This document shows positions 34,213-41,830 of a stretch of 64,000 bases of DNA, one piece after another. The position numbers and the translations under genes are program-made. Below the pieces are notes generated by a model that was given only the letters and a program-made list of their open reading frames with translations, had not been told where the DNA came from and ran no database searches. The DNA is taken from positions 248,001-312,000 of the forward strand of contig NZ_BSTL01000004.1 of NCBI RefSeq assembly GCF_030269485.1, in the 5' to 3' direction. This DNA comes from Actinoplanes sp. NBRC 103695. GTDB lineage: Bacteria > Actinomycetota > Actinomycetes > Mycobacteriales > Micromonosporaceae. The first letter of the stretch is position 1; each line of letters opens with the position of its first letter.

Positions 34213-34788
34213 CTAGAGATCGTGGCGATCGGCCACCTGCTGGTCGATCACCCCGCGGAGGGCGCGCATCGCGTAGTACAGCCACCCCTTCACGGTTTCG
34301 ACAGGGACGCCGCGGTGGTGGGCCGCCTCCTCGAGGGAGACGCCGCGGTAGAAGAGCTCGACCAGGATCTCCCGGTGGGTGTCGGCCAGAGAGTCCATCG
34401 CGCCCAGGACGGTGGTCGCTGCCGGCGGCTCCGGGGGTACGAACTGAGGACGGTCATCATGACCGGCGGGGGCCATGCGCTCGCCGTCGCGCAGAGCCGT
34501 CCGGGCGATCAGGACCAGCCACGGGCGTACGGCGGACGGCCGCTGCGGGTACCGGCTCGGATCCTGGGCGGCCCGGTACAGGGTTTCCTTGACGACGGAG
34601 TCGGTGAGCTGCCCGTCGCCGTCCGTCAGCTTGTCCACGTAGTCGCGCAGACCGGGACGGTGCGGGCCGACCAGCAGTTCGAAGGCGGCGGCGGCACGGG
34701 ACTCCCCGGCCAGGCGAGCGGTGTCGCCGGGCGGCGGGGTGAAGAGGTCGGCATGCAAAGGCGGGCGGCCGGCGGCATGGCGGCCCAT
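34213..34788 (-). CDS. Sigma-70-like ECF sigma factor
   Basis: This 191-residue protein has a region-2-like N-terminal half (AAAFELLVGPHRPGLRDYVD) and a region-4 HTH: AMDSLADTHREILVELFYRG, VSLEEAAHHRGVPVETVKGW, LYYAMRALRG. The YYAMRALRG ending is typical of actinobacterial SigL/SigK-like ECF factors. GAGAGGGG precedes ATG 34788. No anti-sigma gene is adjacent on the same strand, so its control is not visible here. Confidence 0.85.
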   Translation of the reverse strand: MGRHAAGRPPLHADLFTPPPGDTARLAGESRAAAAFELLVGPHRPGLRDYVDKLTDGDGQLTDSVVKETLYRAAQDPSRYPQRPSAVRPWLVLIARTALRDGERMAPAGHDDRPQFVPPEPPAATTVLGAMDSLADTHREILVELFYRGVSLEEAAHHRGVPVETVKGWLYYAMRALRGVIDQQVADRHDL

Positions 34789-34903
34789 GGGCGTTCCCCT
34801 CTCTGCTGCGTTTGGTGCGTCCCATCGTTCGTCAGTAATCCCGCCCCGGACACGGGGAAACTACCCGCATCACTACCCGTGTTCGGCAGTGCTCTACGGA
34901 AGG

Positions 34904-35656
34904 TCACCCCGGGGGCTTGGTTCCGATCCACAATCCGCTGCTGCGCCGCAGCATCCCGTCACCAAGTGGCAGGTCGAGCACGCTGGAACGGAATTCGGCC
35001 CGGCGGTCGGGCGGCAGGTCCTCGATGAACGCTCGGTAACCATGCGACATCACCCAGCGCCATAAGACATCGTTGTCAGCGATTGCTACGGACGAGTCCA
35101 CGACGACCTCGTGAACATCCGCGAAGTCGGCGAGCAGGTCGGAAGGGGTCAGCGGCGCGCCCATGCTGCCGCCGGGCGGGAGGTACGCCGAGAACTCCGC
35201 GAAGAGCGCGTCGAGGCCGGCCACGAACCCGGACGTGGGGCGCCCACCGCTGGTCAGCGCGAACCGTCCACCCGGCGCCAGCACCCGGAACGCCTCGGCC
35301 ACCGCGTCGGCCGGCCGGTCCAGCACATGGATGACGAACGCCGAGGCGACCAGATCGAAACTCGACGCGGGCAGGCCGAGGTCCTGCGCGTCCATGGTCA
35401 GAACCGATGCCCGCGGGTACGACACGGCGAGCCGCGCCGTCATCCCGGGCGCCGCGTCCACCGCCGTGACCACGCACCCACGATCGAGGGCCGGGCCGGT
35501 CAGAGCACCCCGCCCCGCGCCCAGGTCGAGGAACCGCGTCCCGGCCGGCGGATCGAGCGCGTCCACGATCGCCGCCCCGAACGACCCGAAGAACGGGACC
35601 ACCTCGTCGTACTCGCCGGCCACCCGGTCGAACAACCGCCACGTCGACTCCTGCAC
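34904..35656 (-). CDS. SAM-dependent methyltransferase
   Basis: This 250-residue class I methyltransferase has motif I FLDLGAGRGALTG, a post-I acidic residue in VVTAVDAAPG, LTMDAQDLGLPASSFDLVAS (motif II) and FRVLAPGGRFALT (motif III). The N-terminus STWRLFDRVAGEYDEVVPFF is typical of small-molecule methyltransferases. GTG 35656 was chosen because the fold starts there; no Shine-Dalgarno is obvious, so the start is uncertain. The substrate is unknown. Confidence 0.85.
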   Translation of the reverse strand: MQESTWRLFDRVAGEYDEVVPFFGSFGAAIVDALDPPAGTRFLDLGAGRGALTGPALDRGCVVTAVDAAPGMTARLAVSYPRASVLTMDAQDLGLPASSFDLVASAFVIHVLDRPADAVAEAFRVLAPGGRFALTSGGRPTSGFVAGLDALFAEFSAYLPPGGSMGAPLTPSDLLADFADVHEVVVDSSVAIADNDVLWRWVMSHGYRAFIEDLPPDRRAEFRSSVLDLPLGDGMLRRSSGLWIGTKPPG

Positions 35657-35699
35657 AGTGGACGATCTTCGACCGGCGGGCGCACGCCGGCAAGCCGAT

Positions 35700-36713
35700 T
35701 TACAGTTCGACGGCCACGCCGGTGGTCGCGCTGGTCCGGGCGGCGTCGAGCACCTCGAGCGCGCGTACCGAATCGAGGGGGTTGACCGGCAGTGGACCCT
35801 CACCCCGCACCGCGGCCGCGAAGAGCGGATAGAACAGATCCCACCGGCCGCGCTCCGAGCGCACCGGGGCGCCGGTGTGCCCGCGGTAGAGGCGGCCCCA
35901 GGCGTGCTCCGGCTCGACACCCCAGCGATCGCCGAGAGACGCGGGGGTACGCCCGGCCTTCAGCGCCGCCTCCTGCCCGTCCATCCCGCCGACCCCGTCC
36001 ACCACGTAGGTGCCGGTCGTGCCGCTGACCCGGAACCGCGGGCCGGGATGCCCCTGCCGCCAGCTGCCCCACAGCAGCGACTCGATCCCGGCCTCGTGCC
36101 GGATGGCCAGGAAGAAGTCGTCGTCGCCGGGCGCGCTCGTCGCGTACACCCGGGTGGCCGGGCCGTTGAGCGCCAAGGCCTGGTCGACCAGGTGCGAGCC
36201 GAAGTCGCGCAGCGTGCCACCGCCGGCCTCGCCGATCTCCCGGGCCGGATCCCAGCGCTCGAAGCGCGACTCGAAACGGCGCAGGTCGCCCAGCGTCCCC
36301 TCCTCGACGAGCCGCAGCACGGTGCGGTAGTCGGAGTCCCAGCGCCGGTTCTGGTAGACGGTGAGCGGCACGGCCGCGTCCTCGGCGGCCGCGACCACCT
36401 CGCGCGCGGACCCGGCGTCCAGCGCGAACGGCTTGTCCACGACCACGGCCAGGCCCAGCCCGATCGCCTCCCGGGCCAGGTCGGCGTGGGTGGCGGCGGG
36501 CGTGGAGATGGTCACCGCGCGGACGCCGTCGGCCGCGACCTGCTCCAGCGAGTCGTACGCCGTCAGCCCCGCCGGCAGCTGGGCCCGGCGCTCCGGCGAG
36601 GTGGTGACCACACCGGCGAAGTCGACGCCCTCCGCCGAGGCCAGCAGCGGGGCGTGGAAGATCCGCCCGCCCGAGCCATACCCCACCAGAGCGACCTTCA
36701 CGGTTTCAGCCAT
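35700..36713 (-). CDS. Gfo/Idh/MocA-family oxidoreductase
   Basis: This 337-residue NAD(P)-dependent oxidoreductase has a Rossmann N-terminus (VKVALVGYGSGGRIFHAPLL). The EKP-type motif appears as VVVDKPFALDAGSA (Lys of the catalytic motif), and GGGTLRDFGSHLVDQAL holds the Asp/His of the active site. Members oxidise sugars, inositols or related polyols. A -10-like TAAGAT lies 6 nt before ATG 36713, so translation is probably leaderless. It stands alone between two unrelated genes. Confidence 0.92.
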   Translation of the reverse strand: MAETVKVALVGYGSGGRIFHAPLLASAEGVDFAGVVTTSPERRAQLPAGLTAYDSLEQVAADGVRAVTISTPAATHADLAREAIGLGLAVVVDKPFALDAGSAREVVAAAEDAAVPLTVYQNRRWDSDYRTVLRLVEEGTLGDLRRFESRFERWDPAREIGEAGGGTLRDFGSHLVDQALALNGPATRVYATSAPGDDDFFLAIRHEAGIESLLWGSWRQGHPGPRFRVSGTTGTYVVDGVGGMDGQEAALKAGRTPASLGDRWGVEPEHAWGRLYRGHTGAPVRSERGRWDLFYPLFAAAVRGEGPLPVNPLDSVRALEVLDAARTSATTGVAVEL

Positions 36714-36722
36714 GTGTCGATC

Positions 36723-36995
36723 TTAAGCAGCGATGACGGACACCAGCTGATCCACCGGTACGGGCAGGCCGACGCAGGGCCCCTGAGCTGCGGTGGCCGT
36801 CGTCCCGCGGAGCGCCGCGGCCTGCGCATCGGACGTCACACCCCGCACGACCGTGACCGCGCCGAGCAGGCCGGCCAGCGACAGCACCGGCTGTAGCGCG
36901 CCGGGATCGCCGTACGCGAACGACGCCTGGACAGCTCCGTGCAGGCGGCTCGCCCTTCCCTGTTCGTCCGAAACCGGACGTTTCTTAACACCCAT
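36723..36995 (-). CDS. Hypothetical Ala-rich 90-residue protein
   Basis: No family is recognised. The frame is open upstream to about 37184, but ATG 36995 is the only start that leaves room for the divergent methyltransferase promoter. No Shine-Dalgarno or good -10 is seen. Early codons contain a 16-bp palindrome CGTCCGAAACCGGACG (36965-36980) that might be an operator or chance. The gene may not be real. Confidence 0.35.
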   Translation of the reverse strand: MGVKKRPVSDEQGRASRLHGAVQASFAYGDPGALQPVLSLAGLLGAVTVVRGVTSDAQAAALRGTTATAAQGPCVGLPVPVDQLVSVIAA

Positions 36996-37050
36996 GTCGG
37001 ATGACCGACGACCGCCCTGATCATGGCGGGCGGCCACGCACAATGGCGGG

Positions 37051-37890
37051 ATGGACCATGCTCCACCCGGCACCCCCTTCGCCGACCTCGACCGCATGCC
37101 CGCCCCCATGCTGGCCCTGCTGATCACCTCCCTGGAGGCGATGTCCCGGCACCCGGAGATCGAGCGGGTCCGCGCGACCGCCATGGCGGCCCTCGATCCC
37201 CAGCCCGGCCAGCACCTCCTCGACGCGGGCTGCGGCGGCGGCGAGGTGGCCCGTCAGCTCGCCGCCCGGACCGGCCCGACCGGATCGGTGACCGCCGTGG
37301 ACTACTCGGCCGTCCACATCGAGGCCGCGCGCAGCCGCCACGACGGCAGCACCGTGGACTACCTGCGCGGCGACGTCGCCGACCTGGACCTGTTCGACGC
37401 CAGCATGGACGGCGTGTGGTGCGAACGGGTGCTCCAGCACGTGCCCGACCCCGACCGCACCATCGCCGAGCTCGCCCGGGTCACCCGCCCCGGTGGCCGC
37501 ATCTGCCTGATCGACACCGACTGGCGCTCGCTCGCCTTCGACGGCATGCCCGCCGCGCTGGCCGCCGCCCAGATCGCGCACACGCTGAGCACGTTCACCG
37601 CCGCCCAGCGCGACATGGGCCGCACACTGCGGTCGCGCCTGGTCCGGCACGGGCTCGGCGCGATCTCGGCGGTCCCGGTCACCCTCTTCTTCGGTACGCC
37701 GTCCTCGGCGGCCGTCGTGCTCCCGATGGTCAATCCCGCCGTCCCCGCGGAGGCCGACCTGTGGCCGGCGGGCACCCGCGACACGTGGCTGGCGGAGGCG
37801 GCCGCGGCCGGCGACCGGGGCGACTTCCTGGCCGTGCTGACCATCTGGGTGGTCACCGGCACCGTCCCGACCCTGGACGACTGGCTCTAG
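37051..37890 (+). CDS. SAM-dependent methyltransferase (UbiE/Methyltransf_11-like)
   Basis: The 279-residue product contains motif I LLDAGCGGGEVARQLAAR, the acidic VTAVDYSAVH, ASMDGVWCERVLQHVPDPDR (motif II region) and ARVTRPGGRICLIDTDW (motif III). The N-terminal helix FADLDRMPAPMLALLITSLE precedes the fold. It is cytosolic. The methyl acceptor cannot be predicted. A -10-like CACAAT lies 6 nt before ATG 37051. Its stop is followed by a large repeat region. Confidence 0.88.
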   Translation: MDHAPPGTPFADLDRMPAPMLALLITSLEAMSRHPEIERVRATAMAALDPQPGQHLLDAGCGGGEVARQLAARTGPTGSVTAVDYSAVHIEAARSRHDGSTVDYLRGDVADLDLFDASMDGVWCERVLQHVPDPDRTIAELARVTRPGGRICLIDTDWRSLAFDGMPAALAAAQIAHTLSTFTAAQRDMGRTLRSRLVRHGLGAISAVPVTLFFGTPSSAAVVLPMVNPAVPAEADLWPAGTRDTWLAEAAAAGDRGDFLAVLTIWVVTGTVPTLDDWL

Positions 37891-37922
37891 CGTTTCGGGC
37901 CCGGCAACCCGGAGCCCGTTCG

Positions 37923-38150
37923 TTGCCGCCGCTTGCGGTTGGCGTGGGGTTTCGGTTGGGTATGCCGGGCGTCCGGGTGTCTGCTCGCCGTTGTCGCTTG
38001 CGGTGGCGTGGGGTTTCGGTTGGGTATGCCAGGCGCCCGGGTGTCTGCTCGCTGTTGCTGCCGCCGCTTGCGGTTGGCGTGGGGTTTCGGTTGGGTATGC
38101 CAGGCCACCGGGTGCCCGCTCACTGTTGCTGCCGCCGCTCGCGGCCGTGG
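37923..38150 (+). repeat. 64-71-bp tandem block T, three copies
   Basis: Three successive copies share GGCGTGGGGTTTCGGTTGGG, then TATGCCAGGCGCCCGGG and TGCTGCCGCCGCTTGCGG, spaced 64 and 71 bp. A single diverged copy lies at about 52920-53000 and an inverted part at 38396-38475. No coding signal is present. With the neighbouring elements it fills the 712-bp gene-free stretch 37891-38602. Confidence 0.82.
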
Positions 38151-38161
38151 CCGGGCGCGGT

Positions 38162-38316
38162 CCGGTGGTAGAGCAGGCGCGAGTGGTAGGACCAGGCACG
38201 CGGTGGTGGGACAGGGCGGCATCCGGGCCGAAATAGCGCCCTGAGCCACCACAGTCCGCGCGGGTGGTAGCCCAGAGCGGTGGATAGCGGTGGATTGCGC
38301 CTGGTCCTACCACCGG
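38162..38316 (+). repeat. 155-bp MITE-like element R, copy 1
   Basis: The ends CCGGTGGTAGAGCAGGCGC and GCGCCTGGTCCTACCACCGG are near-perfect terminal inverted repeats. The element is the same length as the copy at 53011-53165 and shares its interior, including GTCCGCGCGGGTGGTAG-type words. No reading frame or transposase is inside. No convincing target-site duplication is visible. Confidence 0.8.
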
Positions 38317-38395
38317 CCGCGGGCGTGGGCGGCGCGCAAGGGCCGGGCCGGCCGTCAACGCCGCAGATGGCGCCTTCAGCTGCCACTGCCGTGCC

Positions 38396-38475
38396 CGGCT
38401 ACCACCTTGAGCGGCGGCAGTGACGGTGAGCGGGCACCCGGGGGCCTGGCATACCCGGCTCGACCCCACACCCAG
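38396..38475 (-). repeat. Inverted partial copy of block T
   Basis: On the minus strand this reads GGGTATGCCAGGCCCCCGGG, then TGCCCGCTCACCGTCACTGC and CGCCGCTC, matching the T unit in opposite orientation. Together with 37923-38150 it brackets element R. Confidence 0.7.
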
Positions 38476-38595
38476 CGGAAACGCCGGCAGTAACGCCCTA
38501 CACCGAAACGCCGGCAGCGACGCCCTACACCGAAACGCCGGCAGCGACGCCCCGCACCAGAAACGCCGGCAGCGACGCCACCCACCAGAAAAGCA
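38476..38595. repeat. 27-28-bp tandem repeat 3' of a gene end
   Basis: The word AACGCCGGCAGCGACGCC (first copy AACGCCGGCAGTAACGCC) occurs four times at 27-28-bp spacing, directly downstream (on the minus strand) of the saccharopine-dehydrogenase-like stop. A single diverged copy, CGCCGGCAGCGAGGGCAC, occurs downstream of XdhC at about 53229. Confidence 0.8.
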
Positions 38596-38602
38596 CGGCC
38601 GA

Positions 38603-39817
38603 TCAGACCTTCGCCGCGAACCGTCCCTGTCGGCGCCCGGCGGGGCCCGCCGGTGCATCGCGCGGGAGGTCCAGCGAGAGGTGGGCGGACAGGGCGCGCA
38701 GGAAGTCCGGGGCGTTGAAGGCGGCGCCCGCGGAGGCGACGCCGGTGGCTCTGGCGCGGCCGGTGAGGATGCGGTCGGCGGCCTCCACCGCGAGCGGGGC
38801 GCTGATGGCGTAGATGTCCTGGCCGGCAGCGGTCACGCGACGTTCGGCGGCGCCGGAGCGGACGCGGACGTCGACGACGAAGGTCTGGGCGGAACGGCCG
38901 TGCTCGTCGACCGCGACCGGTGGCGTGGCGGCCGCTGCCAGGTCCGCGCCTGCTGCCAGGTCCGCGCCTGCCGCTAGGTCCGCGCCTGCCGCTAGGTCCG
39001 CGCCTGCCGCTAGGTCCGCGCCTGCCGCTAGGTCCGCGGCTGCTGCCAGGTCCGCGGCTGCTGCCAGGTCCGCGGCTGCCACGGCGGTCATGTAGGTGCG
39101 TACCTCGGGGATGGCCAGGTGGCTGGGGACGGTGACGACGTCGGCCATGGTGAACCCCGCGAGGACGCTGCTCGGGCCGAGCGGCGCCGGGAAATCCCAG
39201 TCCAGCCTCGGGAGGGCGTCGTCGTGATATTCCAGGCGGCCACCGGTGTACCGGACCCGGCGGCCGGCCCGCCGTTTCCCCGAGACCGTGCCGGCGACGA
39301 CGGTTCCGGCGGTGGGATGCCAGCTGCTGAGGCCGTACGCGATGTGCGCCTCGCCCGCCGTCGTCCAGTCGCCCATCGCGGCGGTGACCAGCAGGTCGCC
39401 GAGGCCTCCGAAGAAGGCCATCGCCGGGACCACCAACGTGCCCGCGGCCCGGGCGCGATCCGCGAACCGCGCGAACGTGTCGGCGTTCGCCTCGATCTCG
39501 GCGGCCACGTCGACGTACGGGATGCCGGCCCGCAGCGCCGCCTCGATCACCGGCGCGGCGGTGGTGGCGAACGGCCCGGCGCAGTTGATCACGGCGGCGG
39601 CGCCGGTCAGCGCCCGGTCGAGCGAGCCGGGATCCGCCACGGAGGCCTGCCGCGCCTCGAGTCCCGGACGGGTCCGCGCGAGCGCCGACAGCTTGTCCTG
39701 GTCGCGTCCGACCAGCAGTGGGACGTATCCGCGCCTGAGCAACTCGGCGACCACGAACCGGCCGGTGTGCCCGGAAGCGCCGAACACCGCGACGTGGCGA
39801 ACCGCTCCAACCATCAT
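38603..39817 (-). CDS. Saccharopine dehydrogenase-like / trans-acting enoyl reductase-type protein with internal minisatellite
   Basis: This 404-residue protein has a Rossmann N-terminus (VAVFGASGHTGRFVVAELLR) and VINCAGPFATTAAPVIEAAL, as in saccharopine-dehydrogenase-like and mycobacterial trans-acting enoyl reductase families. The middle (about 247-293) contains eight near-identical ADLAAG/ADLAAA units, encoded by an 18-bp tandem repeat. The fold resumes afterwards (RSAQTFVVDVRVRSG). ATG 39817 is chosen over one codon later; no clear Shine-Dalgarno. It is divergent from the GlxA-type regulator, 70 bp apart. Its last codons match repeat sequence also found 3' of XdhC. Confidence 0.8.
   Translation of the reverse strand: MMVGAVRHVAVFGASGHTGRFVVAELLRRGYVPLLVGRDQDKLSALARTRPGLEARQASVADPGSLDRALTGAAAVINCAGPFATTAAPVIEAALRAGIPYVDVAAEIEANADTFARFADRARAAGTLVVPAMAFFGGLGDLLVTAAMGDWTTAGEAHIAYGLSSWHPTAGTVVAGTVSGKRRAGRRVRYTGGRLEYHDDALPRLDWDFPAPLGPSSVLAGFTMADVVTVPSHLAIPEVRTYMTAVAAADLAAAADLAAAADLAAGADLAAGADLAAGADLAAGADLAAGADLAAAATPPVAVDEHGRSAQTFVVDVRVRSGAAERRVTAAGQDIYAISAPLAVEAADRILTGRARATGVASAGAAFNAPDFLRALSAHLSLDLPRDAPAGPAGRRQGRFAAKV
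38938..39080 (-). repeat. 18-bp in-frame minisatellite
   Basis: The + strand unit GCCTGCCGCTAGGTCCGC (and close variants) is repeated eight times without breaking the frame of the host gene. It adds about 48 residues of ADLAAG/ADLAAA to the protein. Interruptions fall into two sequence classes, suggesting more than one expansion. Confidence 0.9.
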
Positions 39818-39852
39818 GGGCAGATCGTGCCGCGGGGAGAAGCGCCGCGACA

Positions 39853-39889
39853 GTGTCGGGAACGACACGACCCGTACAGTTTCCGACAT
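39853..39889 (+). promoter_or_regulatory. Palindromic promoter of the GlxA-type regulator
   Basis: GTGTCG-GGAA-CGACAC (39853-39868) is a perfect 6-bp inverted pair. A larger pair, GTCGGGAAC (39856-39864) and GTTTCCGAC (39879-39887), matches at 8 of 9 positions. A -10 TACAGT (39875-39880) lies 7 nt before ATG 39888. The arrangement suggests autoregulation and perhaps control of the divergent gene. Confidence 0.6.
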
Positions 39890-40850
39890 GGTCTCCTTCC
39901 GGCGGTCCGTCGCGGTCGCCGCCACCGACGGGATGCTGCACTTCGAGCTGGCCCTGGCCTGCGAGGTGTTCGGCGCCGCCCCGGCGGGGGTGCCCGGGCC
40001 CTGGTACGACGTCACGGTGTGCGGCGACCGGGCGGTCCGGGCCGGCCGGTTCATGGTGGAACCGGACCGCCCGCTCGACCACCTCGCGCGCGCCGGCACG
40101 GTGATCGTTCCCGCGCTGGCGGACATCGACGACGACCCGCCGGCCGACCTGGTCGCGGCGGTACGAGCCGCCCACGAGGCCGGCGCCCGGGTGGTGTCGC
40201 TCTGCACGGGCGCGTTCGTGCTCGCCGCCGCCGGCCTGCTCGACGGGCTGAGCGCGACGACGCACTGGGCCCACACCGACGCGCTGGCCGCACGCCATCG
40301 GAGGGTGCGGGTCGACCCGGATGTGCTCTACGTCGACAACGGCAGCGTGCTCACCTCCGCGGGCAAGGCCGCGGCGATGGACCTCTGCCTGCATCTGGTC
40401 CGCCTCGACCACGGCCCGGCGGTCGCCAACACGGTCGCCCGCCGCCTCGTCGTTCCGCCGCACCGGGCCGGCGGGCAGGCCCAGTTCGTCAGCACCCCGG
40501 TGCCCGCCCAGGACGGCCATCCGCTGGCCGGGCTGCTGCCCTGGGTGATGGAACGGCTGGACCAGCCGCTCACCGTGGAGGACCTGGCCCGCCGGGCGAA
40601 CCTGAGCTCACGCCACCTGGCCCGCCACTTCCGCGCGGTCACCGGGGTCACCCCGCTGCGGTGGCTCCTGACCCAGCGGATCCGCCGCGCGCAGGCGCTC
40701 CTGGAGGCCACCGACGACAGCATCGACACGATCGCCGCGGCCGCGGGCATGGGTACGGCGACCACGCTGCGCCGCCACTTCCACCGGACTGTCGGGGTGC
40801 CGCCGGACGCCTACCGCCGGACGTTCCGGATCAGCGAGCAGCCTCGATGA
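39888..40850 (+). CDS. GlxA-family AraC-type regulator with DJ-1/PfpI domain
   Basis: The 320-residue protein has an N-terminal DJ-1/PfpI-like domain (LHFELALACEVFGAA, then VVSLCTGAFVLAAAGLL with the conserved Cys). The C-terminal AraC double HTH is at about 215-315 (LTVEDLARRANLSSRHLARH, then DSIDTIAAAAGMGTATTLRR). These usually respond to amidated or nitrogen-containing ligands. ATG 39888 follows a -10 by 7 nt. Its 3' end overlaps the methyltransferase gene tail-to-tail by 20 bp. Confidence 0.93.
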   Translation: MVSFRRSVAVAATDGMLHFELALACEVFGAAPAGVPGPWYDVTVCGDRAVRAGRFMVEPDRPLDHLARAGTVIVPALADIDDDPPADLVAAVRAAHEAGARVVSLCTGAFVLAAAGLLDGLSATTHWAHTDALAARHRRVRVDPDVLYVDNGSVLTSAGKAAAMDLCLHLVRLDHGPAVANTVARRLVVPPHRAGGQAQFVSTPVPAQDGHPLAGLLPWVMERLDQPLTVEDLARRANLSSRHLARHFRAVTGVTPLRWLLTQRIRRAQALLEATDDSIDTIAAAAGMGTATTLRRHFHRTVGVPPDAYRRTFRISEQPR

Positions 40851-41577
40851 GGGTGCGGGTGGAGTGGGTGACGAAGGCGCCCCGGGCGCGGATGTGGGCG
40901 TCCATGCGGTGCAGGGCTTCGCGGTAGCGGTCCACCGAGAACTCCGGAACCCACCACACGCATTTGCGGAGGATGTAGACGACCGCGCCCACGTCGAGGA
41001 ACTCGATGCGGCAGCGGGCCGTCCGCAGGTCGACGATGTGCAGGCCGGCCTCGCGTGCCGCCGCCGTCTCGCGTTCCGGGTCGCGGAAGTCCCGGTCGCG
41101 GGGGAGCGGGCCGAGGAACCACTCGCTCAGCTCGATCACCGAGGCCGGGCCGACGTGCTGGGCGAAATACGTGCCGCCCGGCTTCAGGACGCGGGCCGTC
41201 TCCGTCCAGTCGGGGCGCACCGGGTGGCGGCTGGTCACCAGGTCGAAACTGGCGTCGGGGAACGGCAGCGGGTCGCCCTGCGGGACCTCGACGACCTCGG
41301 CGCCGCGCGGGGTCAGGAGGCGGCGGGCCCGCTCCGCGTTCGGTGGCCAGCCCTCGGTCACCACCATGCGGGGCGGGAAGGCGGGCGCCGCGGCCACCAC
41401 CTCGCCGCCGCCGGTGTCGAGGTCCAGGGCCGACTCCGCCTCGGACAGGCGGGCGGCCAGGAGGCGGGCGTAACCCCAGGGCGGGCGTTCCTCGGTGGCG
41501 CGGCCGGTCAGCCAGTCGAAGTTCCAGCCGGAGACGTCCGCCGCGGCGGCCTCGTCGATCAGGTCGTCGGCGCTCAT
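40831..41577 (-). CDS. SAM-dependent methyltransferase (rRNA MTase-like)
   Basis: This 248-residue product has WNFDWLTGRATEERPPWGY at the N-terminus, motif I ALDLDTGGGEVVAAAPA, VVEVPQGDPLPFPDASFDLV, TARVLKPGGTYFAQHVG and IEFLDVGAVVYILRKCVWWV. This matches a family of small methyltransferases of uncertain substrate. No clear Shine-Dalgarno before ATG 41577. A 9-bp GGCCTCGGT tandem repeat lies just upstream (41590-41630). Its 3' end overlaps the GlxA-type gene by 20 bp. Confidence 0.85.
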   Translation of the reverse strand: MSADDLIDEAAAADVSGWNFDWLTGRATEERPPWGYARLLAARLSEAESALDLDTGGGEVVAAAPAFPPRMVVTEGWPPNAERARRLLTPRGAEVVEVPQGDPLPFPDASFDLVTSRHPVRPDWTETARVLKPGGTYFAQHVGPASVIELSEWFLGPLPRDRDFRDPERETAAAREAGLHIVDLRTARCRIEFLDVGAVVYILRKCVWWVPEFSVDRYREALHRMDAHIRARGAFVTHSTRTLIEAAR

Positions 41578-41743
41578 CTCAGGCTCAGCGCCTCGGTGGC
41601 CTCGGTGGCCTCGGCGGCCTCGGCGGCCCCGTCGGTCAGGGAGGGAGGAGTCCTCATGGTTCGGGCACCCTACGGTGCGATCGGTGAGCGTGACCAAGGA
41701 ATTTCGGCCGGATGCCGGCGCAACGGCCCGGACCACCGGCCAG

Positions 41744-41790
41744 GTCGCCGAGCGGGAACGGTGCCGTGCTGCGCCCGTACCCGGAAAAGG
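41744..41790 (+). repeat. 47-bp dispersed motif, copy 1
   Basis: GTCGCCGAGCGGGAACGG, then GCGCCCGTACCCGGAAAAGG, is shared with 46799-46845 and, more diverged, with 63445-63491. It sits between the methyltransferase start and the amidase 3' hairpin and is not in a trusted coding frame. Confidence 0.75.
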
Positions 41791-41818
41791 GCCGGACCCG
41801 GAAAACCAGGCCCGGCCC
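41789..41818 (-). terminator. Hairpin 3' of the amidase gene
   Basis: GGGCCGG and CCGGCCC flank an interior with a further CGG/CC pairing, 13 bp after the amidase stop on the minus strand. No long U-tract is present, as is common in high-GC genomes. Confidence 0.5.
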
Positions 41819-41830
41819 CCGTCAGGAATC

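Noticed and set aside
34904..35920. Longer start for the methyltransferase at 34904-35656
   Set aside because: The extension is Arg/Ser-rich, overlaps the neighbouring oxidoreductase gene's 3' end and lacks family similarity.
37021..38658. Long minus-strand frame across the methyltransferase and repeat region
   Set aside because: No domain, no RBS, and it runs through tandem repeats; the methyltransferase on the plus strand has clear motifs.
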